Assembly (NCBI GenBank): GCA_021160405.1
Contig: JAGHCO010000253.1
Coordinates: 1-17,501, forward strand
Direction of reading: 5' to 3'
Origin: Candidatus Aerophobota bacterium
GTDB lineage: Bacteria; Aerophobota; Aerophobia; Aerophobales; JAGHCO01
DNA: 17,501 bases
Shown: positions 7,721-14,094 of the stretch, piece by piece
Layout of the letters: each line of letters opens with the position of its first letter
How positions within the stretch are numbered: position 1 is the stretch's first letter
Notes under the pieces: generated by a model
Database searches by the model: none
Seen by the model: the letters and a program-made list of their open reading frames with translations, nothing else
What the model was told of the DNA's origin: nothing
Translations under genes and position numbers: made by a program

Positions 7721-8257
7721 TTAGTTTAACCTCCGGTAAATATCCTTACCTTCAGCATCTATCCCTACTATTACAGGAAAATCCTGCACCCATAACTTAT
7801 ATATAGCCTCTGCCTTTAAATCGGCAAAGGCTATTAACTTAGCTTTCTTTACTTTACTGGATAAATAAGCTCCTCCTCCTGCTAAGGCAAGAAAGTAAAT
7901 TGCCCGGTATTTCTTTAAAAGTTCTCTAATTTGGAAAGACCTTTGCCCCTTTCCTATCATTCCCCGCAATCCCTTAGCCAAAAGATAAGAGGTAAATTCA
8001 TCCATCCGGTAGCTACTGGTAGGACCGCAACTACCAAAAGGTTTTCCTGGTTTAGGGGGAGTAGGAGCTGTGTAATAGATAACTTGATTAGATAAATCAA
8101 TGGGAAGAGGTCTGCCCTGTTTAATTAATTTAACCAAGCGCAAATGAGCAGCATCTCGAGCTGTATATACAATACCACTAATGAATACCTCATCCCCTGC
8201 CTTAAGGGACAGGACAATTTCTTCTTTAAGAGGAGTAGTAATTTTAATTGGGCTCAT
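7721..8257 (-). CDS. Class I fumarase / Fe-S hydro-lyase, beta subunit
   Basis: The 178-residue protein matches the C-terminal (beta) domain of class I, iron-sulfur-dependent fumarases and L(+)-tartrate dehydratases. The signature segments are LKAGDEVFISGIVYTARDAA (19-38), VIYYTAPTPPKPGKPFGSCG, GPTSSYRMDEF, MIGKGQRS and the Leu-Ala-Gly-Gly-Gly-Ala-Tyr-Leu turn, ending with FPVIVGIDAEGKDIY. These define the domain that binds substrate; the 4Fe-4S cluster is held by the alpha subunit. The family reaction is reversible hydration of fumarate to malate (or the tartrate equivalent). Beta genes usually follow the alpha gene directly, but here the gene before it encodes a DUF2273 membrane protein, overlapping by 14 bases. 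The alpha gene must be elsewhere or absent. Substrate is therefore uncertain. Confidence 0.9.
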   Translation of the reverse strand: MSPIKITTPLKEEIVLSLKAGDEVFISGIVYTARDAAHLRLVKLIKQGRPLPIDLSNQVIYYTAPTPPKPGKPFGSCGPTSSYRMDEFTSYLLAKGLRGMIGKGQRSFQIRELLKKYRAIYFLALAGGGAYLSSKVKKAKLIAFADLKAEAIYKLWVQDFPVIVGIDAEGKDIYRRLN

Positions 8258-8474
8258 CTTTACTTTTTTTCTCTGAAGTTTTCTTTGGGAAAATCTCCTC
8301 TACGCGATTCTGCACCCTTCTAAAAATATCAAAGATTTCTCCTAAGAAAACTCCTATAATTACCATAAAGATAATCAGGATTATAGGCCAGGCAAATATC
8401 AATAGAAAAGCTGCTGCTAAGCCAGTTAATCCTCCGGCAATTTTACCTTTGTTCCTGTTGAAACTCTTCCACAT
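8244..8474 (-). CDS. Small membrane protein, DUF2273-like
   Basis: This 76-residue protein starts with a short basic stretch (MWKSFNRNKGKIAGGLTGL) and has one long or two short membrane segments (about 13-48, rich in Ala, Leu and Ile). A charged cytoplasmic tail follows (RRVQNRVEEIFPKKTSEKKSK). GKIxGGLxGL followed by two hydrophobic stretches and GxxLG resembles DUF2273 small integral membrane proteins, which have no established biochemical role. AAGGAAGGGG precedes the start by about 11 bases. It begins 2 bases after the ftsZ-like stop codon and overlaps the fumarase beta gene by 14 bases, so it is translated as part of the same message. A membrane-tethering role beside the FtsZ-like protein is possible but is only a guess from position. 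Confidence 0.75.
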   Translation of the reverse strand: MWKSFNRNKGKIAGGLTGLAAAFLLIFAWPIILIIFMVIIGVFLGEIFDIFRRVQNRVEEIFPKKTSEKKSKDEPN

Positions 8475-8476
8475 TT

Positions 8477-9571
8477 TTAGTTATTCCCCTTCCTTAAAAA
8501 AGTAGGGATATCCAAATTATCCTCATCATAAGTTCCCAAATCCAATTTTTCTTGATAGGGTTTTTCCCTCTTAACTTCTTTTTCCATCTTAATCCCAGAA
8601 GCTACTAAGGTAAGAATAACCTCGTTAGATAACTCATCATCTATACTCACCCCCATACTAAATTCAGTAGTATCTTCTGCTTCTTCCTGTATAGTTAAAG
8701 CCATTTTTTCTAATTCATTTAAACTTAACTTTTTTCCTCCTCTTATACCAAGAAGGATAGAGCTGGTCTTCTTTAAAGATATCCCTCCCCATAAAGGTGA
8801 GGACAAAGCCTGTCTAACCGCCTCTTCTCCAGCTTTTTCCCCTTTACCTTTTCCTATAGTTATCTTAACTTCACCTTTTTTTGACAGAGCATTTTTTACA
8901 TCAGCAAAATCTATACTAATTAAACCAGGAGTAAAAAGCAAATATTCCATAGCCTTAAGAGAAATTTCTAAGAGTTCATCTACTTTCCTAAATCCTTCTT
9001 CAAGGGAAAGTAAACCTTGAGGGTTGTCCAGCTTTAAAAGAGAATCGTTGTTAATTATCATTAAGCCATTTACAAGCTCTCCTAATTTTTCCAGAGCTTT
9101 TTTAGCTTGAGATACTCTTTTCTCTCCTTCAAAATAAAAGGGAAGGATAAAAAAACCAATAGTTAGGCAACCCAGTTCCTTAGCAATTTGAGCTACCACA
9201 GAAGATGCACCTGAGCCTATTCCTTTGCCTAAGCCGCAAACCAGGAAAAGTAAATCCACCCCCCTTAAAATTTCTCTTAACTTGTTCTCTCCTTCCATAG
9301 CAGCTTTTCTTCCTATTTGTGAATCTCCTCCTGTTCCCCATCCCTGAGTAAAGGAGTTTTCCAGCAGGATTTTTTCCTCAACTTCACAGTTTTCCAGCTC
9401 CTTTTTACTAGTATCCAGAGCAGTAAACCTTATAAATCCTCTTTTTATAGACTTTAAACGAGAGATAACTCTACATCCACCTCCTCCAATCCCTATTACC
9501 TTTATCTGAGGCACGAATAGCTCAGTGGCTATATTGTTCAAACCCTTAGGAGAAGATTCAAACTCAATCAT
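8477..9571 (-). CDS. ftsZ: FtsZ-family protein with divergent GTP-binding signature
   Basis: The 364-residue protein aligns along the tubulin/FtsZ fold: the nucleotide loop IKVIGIGGGGCRVISRL (23-39), the ALDTSKKELE region (usually NTDxxxL), GWGTGGDSQIGRKAA (78-91), the tubulin signature, IGFFILPFYFEGEKR (138-152), and the T7 loop LISIDFADVKNAL (217-229) with both aspartates. It ends in LDIPTFLRK, the C-terminal peptide that in FtsZ binds FtsA and other tethers. The signature loop is GLGKGIGSGAS at 113-123 instead of the usual GMGGGTGTGAA, so a Gly is replaced by Lys116 and the phosphate-contacting Thr by Ile118. It may be the main division protein of a divergent lineage or a second paralogue. 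A Shine-Dalgarno AAGGTG lies 5 bases upstream. No ftsA or other division gene is adjacent. Confidence 0.88.
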   Translation of the reverse strand: MIEFESSPKGLNNIATELFVPQIKVIGIGGGGCRVISRLKSIKRGFIRFTALDTSKKELENCEVEEKILLENSFTQGWGTGGDSQIGRKAAMEGENKLREILRGVDLLFLVCGLGKGIGSGASSVVAQIAKELGCLTIGFFILPFYFEGEKRVSQAKKALEKLGELVNGLMIINNDSLLKLDNPQGLLSLEEGFRKVDELLEISLKAMEYLLFTPGLISIDFADVKNALSKKGEVKITIGKGKGEKAGEEAVRQALSSPLWGGISLKKTSSILLGIRGGKKLSLNELEKMALTIQEEAEDTTEFSMGVSIDDELSNEVILTLVASGIKMEKEVKREKPYQEKLDLGTYDEDNLDIPTFLRKGNN

Positions 9572-9581
9572 TTTTCACCTT

Positions 9582-9736
9582 ATTTTAATATTTAGCCACC
9601 AAGATAAATGCGTAAAAGAGGCTAAAGGTAAATAAGTAAAAGTTAACGAAACTAACGAAATAGACTTAGACAGAACCAATGGACGAGGTTATATCACTCC
9701 TTTGTGCCTTGGTGACTTAGGGGCTAAACATTTTAA
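9582..9736. repeat. Intergenic repeat element between pheS and the ftsZ-like gene
   Basis: TTTAGCCACCAAG (9591-9603) and its near reverse complement (9716-9728, two mismatches) bound a segment of about 138 bases. ATTTTAA lies just outside both ends (9582-9588 and 9730-9736) and could be a target duplication, though AT-rich sequence makes this weak. The right end has imperfect 8-base units, CACAAAGG-like on the reverse strand. The interior (9607-9658) contains degenerate 8-base units of the type GCGTAAAA, followed by GTTAACGAAACTAACGA. Related sequence occurs at 12784-12811 and 15292-15361. No promoter for the ftsZ-like gene could be identified inside it. Confidence 0.5.
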
Positions 9737-10740
9737 AACTGACGTAGAAACCGAATATCATTTTGGAAAAATAAACGAATATCATCAATACCATATTTTA
9801 ACATACAGATTCTCTCCACGCCCATTCCAAAGGCAAACCCCTGGTATTTCTCAGGGTCATAGCCTACCTTCTTAAAAACTTCCGGATCCACCATTCCCGA
9901 ACCCAAAATCTCCAACCATCCTTTGTTAGAGCAAACTTTGCATCCAGAACCTTTACAGATAATGCAACTGATATCTACCTCAGCACTGGGCTCGGTAAAG
10001 GGAAAATAACTGGGTCTAAAACGAAGACGAGTTTTTCTCCCAAACATTCTATGAACAAAATAGGTAAGAGAACCTTTGAGGTCAGAAAAAGTAACTTTTC
10101 TATCTACAGCCAGTCCTTCCACCTGATGAAATATGGGGAAATGTGAGGAATCAATAGCATCTCTTCTGTAACATCTCCCTGGGGAGATCATACGAATGGG
10201 AGGTTGATTTTTTTCCATTACTCGAATTTGAACTGGAGAAGTTTGAGTCCTTAAAAGATGAGTATCATCTAAATAAAAGGAATCCTGTTCATCTCTAACT
10301 GGATGATATTTGGGTATATTTAGAGCTTCAAAGTTATAATACTCTGTTTCTATCTCTGGGCCTGTAATCACCTGAAAACCAAGACCGATAAAAATGCTTT
10401 CAATCTCTTTCAAGGTTTGAGTAATGGGATGAAGAGTACCCAGAGAAGGCCTTTTCCCAGGAAGAGTAATGTCAATTTTTTTGCCTTTCTTTTCCTGGGA
10501 TATCTCTTCTGCTCGCTTCTCTAAACTCTTCTTAACTTTTATCTTCACCTCATTAATTAGTTTTCCAACTAAGGGTCTTTCCTCTAAGGAAAGATTAGGA
10601 ATTCTCTTTATAAACTTAGTGATCTGTCCCTGTTTTCTCCCCAACAGCTCTATCCTTAGCTCTTCCAGTTCCTCTTTAGTTCTTGCCTGGCTTATCCTAT
10701 CTTGAGCAGTTTTACTTAATTTCTCTATCTCTTTTCTCAT
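9733..10740 (-). CDS. pheS: Phenylalanine-tRNA ligase alpha subunit
   Basis: PheS forms the catalytic half of the alpha2-beta2 enzyme that charges tRNA-Phe. The 335-residue protein has the N-terminal tRNA-contacting coiled coil (about 1-85) and the class II catalytic core: HPITQTLKEIESIFIGLGF (104-122), EYYNFEALNIPKYHPVRDEQD, HLLRTQTSPVQIR (161-173), motif 2 MISPGRCYRRDAIDSSHFP (184-202), and motif 3 GFAFGMGVERICMLKYGI (301-318). Two CxxC pairs, C259/C262 and C267/C270, form a possible zinc knuckle seen in many bacterial PheS. The first codons overlap the end of leuA by 29 bases. The usual partner gene pheT is not downstream; a repeat element and the ftsZ-like gene follow instead. Confidence 0.96.
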   Translation of the reverse strand: MRKEIEKLSKTAQDRISQARTKEELEELRIELLGRKQGQITKFIKRIPNLSLEERPLVGKLINEVKIKVKKSLEKRAEEISQEKKGKKIDITLPGKRPSLGTLHPITQTLKEIESIFIGLGFQVITGPEIETEYYNFEALNIPKYHPVRDEQDSFYLDDTHLLRTQTSPVQIRVMEKNQPPIRMISPGRCYRRDAIDSSHFPIFHQVEGLAVDRKVTFSDLKGSLTYFVHRMFGRKTRLRFRPSYFPFTEPSAEVDISCIICKGSGCKVCSNKGWLEILGSGMVDPEVFKKVGYDPEKYQGFAFGMGVERICMLKYGIDDIRLFFQNDIRFLRQF

Positions 10741-12259
10741 CCCTCTTTTTCTCCCGAAAAAGCCAGCGATTTATAGCATCAAGGTAGGCTTTAGCACTGG
10801 CTTCAATAATATCTGTACTTGTTCCCCGTCCTAAAACTAAGGTGTCTTTTCCCTTAACTTTTACTCTAACCTCCCCCAGGGCATCTTTGCCCTTAGTTAA
10901 AGATTGTATAGAGTAATCTACCAAAGTTAAATTTAATCCACACACTTTATCTATAGCTCTATAAGCAGCATCAACTGGTCCATCTCCACAGGCAGCTTCC
11001 TGGAAAATATGGTCATTTTTTTTAATCCTTACTGTAGCTGTAGGCAAAATTTTGTTGCCGGTAACTGTATGAATATATTCAAGAGAATAAGCTTGCGGCA
11101 TTTGAACTGTTTGCTCCTCTGCTATGAAGATTAGATCCTCATCAAATATTTCTCTTTTCTTGTCAGCTAATTTTTTAAAAGAATCAAAAGCTTTCTTTAG
11201 TTGAGCGTTAGTAAGATGAAACCCTAATTTTTTTAATCTTTCCTGGAAAGCATGCCTTCCGGAAAGTTTACCTAAAACAAGCTCACCCTTTTTAAGGCCT
11301 ATAGAAGAGGGAGTCATTATCTCATAAGTAGTTTCCTCTTTTAGCATTCCGTCTTGATGAATACCGGCCTCATGTCGAAAAGCATTTTTTCCCACCACTG
11401 CCTTATTGGGTTGAATAGGAATGCCTGTAAGATGAGATACTAATTGACTAACCTGGTAAATTTGTTGGGTATTAACTTTAGTATAAAAATGGAAGAAGTC
11501 CTCCCTGGTTTTAAGAGCCATCACTACTTCCTCTAAAGATGCATTACCAGCTCTTTCTCCAATACCATTTATTGTGCACTCTATCTGTCTTGCTCCTCCT
11601 ATCACTGCAGAAAGAGAGTTTGCTGTAGCCATCCCTAAGTCATTATGGCAGTGAACGCTTAAAAGAGCCTGTTTATTTTTAATAGAGGGAATATTTTGCA
11701 CAATTCCCTCTATTAAAGCTTTGAATTCCTGAGGAGTAGAATATCCCACAGTGTCGGGAATATTAACTATTCTTGCTCCCGCTTCAATAACAGCCTCAAT
11801 TATCTCATAAAGAAAGGATTTGTCGCTTCGAGAGGCATCTTCAGGAGAAAACTCAACCTCTGGAGCATACTCTGTAGCCATTTTCACTGCTTCCACAGCT
11901 AATTTAATAACCTCCTTGGAAGATTTCCTCAATTTGTATCTCATATGAATGGGAGAGGTGGCTATAAAGGTATGGATTCTTCCTTTTTTAGCTTCTTTAA
12001 TAGCTTCTCCAGCTTTTTTAATATCATAAGGTAGAGCTCTGGCTAAAGCAGCGATAACAAGCTCTTTTATCTGCTCAGAAATAGCTTTTACTGCCTCAAA
12101 ATCTCCCAAAGAAGAGGCTGGAAAACCAGCTTCAATTACATCAACTTTAAGTTTTTCCAACTGGTAAGCAATTTTTAACTTTTCATCAATGTTAAGAGAT
12201 GCTCCAGGTGTCTGTTCTCCATCTCGAAGAGTAGTATCAAAAATGTAAATTCTCTCCAT
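10712..12259 (-). CDS. leuA: 2-isopropylmalate synthase
   Basis: LeuA condenses acetyl-CoA with 2-oxoisovalerate, the committed step of leucine synthesis. The 515-residue protein has the DRE-TIM catalytic barrel (DTTLRDGEQTPGA, 8-20, with catalytic R12 and metal ligand D13; SVHCHNDLGMA, 201-211, with metal ligands H203 and H205; NGIGERAGNAS, 231-241, with N239) and the linker motif FRHEAGIHQDG. The C-terminal LeuA regulatory domain (about 390-500) ends GRGTSTDIIEASAKAYLDAINR and normally gives leucine feedback inhibition. The very basic tail (REKKRDEKRDREIK) comes from the 29 bases that overlap the pheS start. It is the first gene of the minus-strand run, with a promoter and an AGGAG ribosome-binding site. 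No leader peptide or T-box is seen. Confidence 0.97.
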   Translation of the reverse strand: MERIYIFDTTLRDGEQTPGASLNIDEKLKIAYQLEKLKVDVIEAGFPASSLGDFEAVKAISEQIKELVIAALARALPYDIKKAGEAIKEAKKGRIHTFIATSPIHMRYKLRKSSKEVIKLAVEAVKMATEYAPEVEFSPEDASRSDKSFLYEIIEAVIEAGARIVNIPDTVGYSTPQEFKALIEGIVQNIPSIKNKQALLSVHCHNDLGMATANSLSAVIGGARQIECTINGIGERAGNASLEEVVMALKTREDFFHFYTKVNTQQIYQVSQLVSHLTGIPIQPNKAVVGKNAFRHEAGIHQDGMLKEETTYEIMTPSSIGLKKGELVLGKLSGRHAFQERLKKLGFHLTNAQLKKAFDSFKKLADKKREIFDEDLIFIAEEQTVQMPQAYSLEYIHTVTGNKILPTATVRIKKNDHIFQEAACGDGPVDAAYRAIDKVCGLNLTLVDYSIQSLTKGKDALGEVRVKVKGKDTLVLGRGTSTDIIEASAKAYLDAINRWLFREKKRDEKRDREIK

Positions 12260-12308
12260 CAGTATCTCCTATATTTGATATTTCAAACTACAACTCATCT
12301 TTTAAATT

Positions 12309-12336
12309 AGTATAACAAAAAGAAAAGAGAAGTCAA
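12309..12336 (-). promoter_or_regulatory. Sigma-70-type promoter of leuA and the minus-strand housekeeping run
   Basis: On the reverse strand, -35 TTGACT (12331-12336) and -10 TATACT (12309-12314) are 16 bases apart. The leuA ATG (12257-12259) lies 49 bases after the -10, preceded by AGGAG with a 6-base gap. The untranslated leader of about 40 bases is too short for a T-box or attenuator. Confidence 0.72.
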
Positions 12337-12339
12337 AAA

Positions 12340-12370
12340 ATTATTCGTTCGACGTTCAAGGTTGGATTAG
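12340..12370. repeat. Short 7-base degenerate repeats between divergent promoters
   Basis: CGTTCGA, CGTTCAA and GGTTGGA follow one another at 12346-12366, an imperfect 7-base tandem of the kind often seen between genes. It lies between the leuA promoter and the divergent promoter. Nothing else is recognised there. Confidence 0.3.
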
Positions 12371-12388
12371 ACCAAATAGGCGAGATTC

Positions 12389-12417
12389 TGGACAGGATGA
12401 ATTAAAAATGATATATT
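12389..12417 (+). promoter_or_regulatory. Probable promoter of the small membrane protein and DUF4139 genes
   Basis: TGGACA (12389-12394) and TATATT (12412-12417) are 17 bases apart, five of six matches each to the sigma-70 boxes. A strong AAAGGAGG ribosome-binding site (12439-12446) follows, 6 bases before the ATG at 12453. It is divergent from the leuA promoter. Confidence 0.5.
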
Positions 12418-12452
12418 ATACTAGGAAATAAATTTTCTAAAGGAGGCGCAAC

Positions 12453-12722
12453 ATGCAACAAGTTGTAGTTCATAAATTAGACTGGTATAGTAAAGTTATC
12501 CTCACAGTGATAGCTATAGCTTTAGTAGCTTTGCTGTTTAAACCCCTTCTTACCTCTCAAAAAGCTGTTGCTTTAACTGGAAGACAGGTCTTAGATGTAA
12601 ATCTTAACATTGATAAAGTTGGAGGACAAAAACTTTTGCGCTGGTGGGAAGCGGATAGAGCTGAAAAGGGGATTCCTCTTTACATTGATGGTCGCATCAC
12701 CACTGAACAGAGTAAAGAGTAG
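12453..12722 (+). CDS. Small membrane-anchored hypothetical protein
   Basis: The 89-residue protein has a short cytoplasmic N-terminus (MQQVVVHKLDWYSK), one membrane segment at about 15-33 (VILTVIAIALVALLFKPLL), then an extracytoplasmic tail of about 55 residues (ALTGRQVLDVNLNIDKVGGQ followed by KLLRWWEADRAEKGIPLYID). There is no cleavage site, so it is likely an uncleaved anchor. The strong AAAGGAGG site and its own promoter support the call, and the ribosome-binding site decides the start. I do not recognise a named family. It precedes two exported DUF4139 proteins by 124 bases and may be part of the same transcription unit, though a repeat lies in the gap. Low-complexity bias is absent, so it looks like a real gene. 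Confidence 0.78.
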   Translation: MQQVVVHKLDWYSKVILTVIAIALVALLFKPLLTSQKAVALTGRQVLDVNLNIDKVGGQKLLRWWEADRAEKGIPLYIDGRITTEQSKE

Positions 12723-12783
12723 ATGTAGAGGAAAGAAGATAGCTGCACTGGACAATTTTTTAGCTTGTGCTAAATTAAACATG

Positions 12784-12811
12784 TAGCCACCAAGACACGA
12801 AGACACCAAGT
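12784..12811. repeat. Intergenic 8-base repeat related to the 9582-9736 element
   Basis: TAGCCACCAAGACACGAAG followed by ACACCAAG forms three imperfect 8-base units (CACCAAGA, CACGAAGA, CACCAAGT). The sequence matches the right end of the 9582-9736 element, read on the reverse strand, at about 21 of 28 positions. The rest of the 124-base gap holds no recognisable terminator or promoter. Confidence 0.5.
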
Positions 12812-12846
12812 AAATCATAGTTACAATTTTAAATAAGATAAATAAA

Positions 12847-14094
12847 ATGAGAAAACTTTTGGCTATCGGAACTTTAGTGCTGGTGGGAATTAGCCTTTGT
12901 TTTTATCCTGCTTCAGCTCATATAAGTTTTTCTACTATTTCTCCTGCATCTCGTGTAATAGTAACTATTTATGAGGGAAACCTCAGCTTTATTCGAGAGC
13001 AGCACTATCTAAATTTAAAAGTAGGGTTAAATGAGGTTCAATTTAGTTGGGCCGGAACATGGATAGATTCTTCCTCCATTAAGTTGGAAGCTCTTCAACA
13101 TCCTAAGGAAGTGAGTATTAAAGAAGCAGTTTTACCTTTAGATGGGAAAGATTTTATTATCTGGAAAATTGAGTCTTCTCAGAACTTAAGGGAGCTGGTA
13201 GAGATATCTTACTTTACCAGTGGTCTTTTCTGGGAAGCGGGATATGATGCCGAAGTTAACCCTGAAGAGAACTTAATTTCTTCTCTCAAAGGATGGGTAA
13301 AGATAGAAAACAAAAGTGGGAAGGACTACAGGAAAGCAGAAGTTATTCTTATAACAGGGCCCATTCATCTGCTTAAGGAAAAAAAGAGAGAGGAGAAAAG
13401 AAGAGTTCTTAAAGCTATAGCTTTAGAAAAAAACGAGGGAAGTGAAAGAAGAATTATTCATCCTCAGGTTATTGAAAAGGAAAAAATTTCAGAGTATCAC
13501 CTTTTCCGCATTAAAGGGAAGAGTGATATTGAAGATAAGAAAAAGGTAAAGTTAGCCCTCTTTACCTCTAAGGATATTCCATTAGAAGTTTTATACTGCT
13601 TTAATTTAAATAAATGGGGTCCTTATGCAGTAAAGTTTTATAAATTTGAAAATAAGGAGAGGTTTCCTCTTCCCCCCGGACCTATTAGAATCTTGCAAAG
13701 ACAGACAGATAAAACCCTAAATTATTTGGGGGAAGATAAGATAAAGTATATCTCCTCTAAGGGAAAAGTAGAGATTAACCTTGGTTCAACTTGTAAGGTG
13801 AGGGTGGATCGAAAGTTAAAAGGTTATCTAAGGAGTAGACTACAATTTAGTGTGCGCAAAGATTTAGTTGGATACAGGGAAGAGGAAAAATATCAATTAA
13901 AGTCACAAAACTTCCTCAACAAAATAGTCAAATTAAAGATTAGAGAAGAGATATCCGGAGAATGGGATTTGCTTGGCTCAAGCATTCTTCCCTCAAAGAA
14001 AGAAGCTGGGGCTCTGGAATTCTTATTAGATATCCCTGCTAAAGGGGAAAAAGAGATAGCTTATCACATTGGAAAAAAGGTAAGATTAAGATGA
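12847..14094 (+). CDS. Exported DUF4139-like protein, first of tandem pair
   Basis: The 415-residue protein has a cleavable signal peptide (MRKLLAIGTLVLVGISLCFY, with PASA before the likely cleavage at 24/25), so it acts outside the cytoplasmic membrane. The mature N-terminus (VIVTIYEGNLSFIREQHYL, then GLNEVQFSW and IDSSSIKLEAL) is typical of DUF4139 proteins, where a variable chain is followed by beta-rich repeats. Further family-like stretches are EISYFTSGLFWEAGYDAEV, the strand pattern after IENKSGKDYRKAEV, and IREEISGEWDLLGSS near the end. DUF4139 has no established biochemical function. The ribosome-binding site is weak. Its stop shares ATGA with the next gene, giving translational coupling. 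The two proteins are clearly related along their lengths, so they are an old tandem duplication. Confidence 0.82.
   Translation: MRKLLAIGTLVLVGISLCFYPASAHISFSTISPASRVIVTIYEGNLSFIREQHYLNLKVGLNEVQFSWAGTWIDSSSIKLEALQHPKEVSIKEAVLPLDGKDFIIWKIESSQNLRELVEISYFTSGLFWEAGYDAEVNPEENLISSLKGWVKIENKSGKDYRKAEVILITGPIHLLKEKKREEKRRVLKAIALEKNEGSERRIIHPQVIEKEKISEYHLFRIKGKSDIEDKKKVKLALFTSKDIPLEVLYCFNLNKWGPYAVKFYKFENKERFPLPPGPIRILQRQTDKTLNYLGEDKIKYISSKGKVEINLGSTCKVRVDRKLKGYLRSRLQFSVRKDLVGYREEEKYQLKSQNFLNKIVKLKIREEISGEWDLLGSSILPSKKEAGALEFLLDIPAKGEKEIAYHIGKKVRLR

Noticed and set aside
9690..9730. CRISPR-like or tRNA-like repeat
   Set aside because: Units are only 8 bases and degenerate, with no spacers and no cas genes; no cloverleaf can be drawn.
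12260..12308. Possible leucine leader peptide or T-box before leuA
   Set aside because: Only about 40 bases of leader remain after the promoter; no Leu codon run, no T-box core, no terminator hairpin.
12740..12775. Possible terminator hairpin after the 89-residue protein gene
   Set aside because: TAGCTGCAC and GTGCTA pair over only four bases with a long loop, and the T run is inside the loop, so it is not a usable terminator.
12591..12818. Reverse-strand open frame of 75 codons opposite the small membrane protein
   Set aside because: It overlaps a gene with a strong promoter and ribosome-binding site, and its start is in a repeat.
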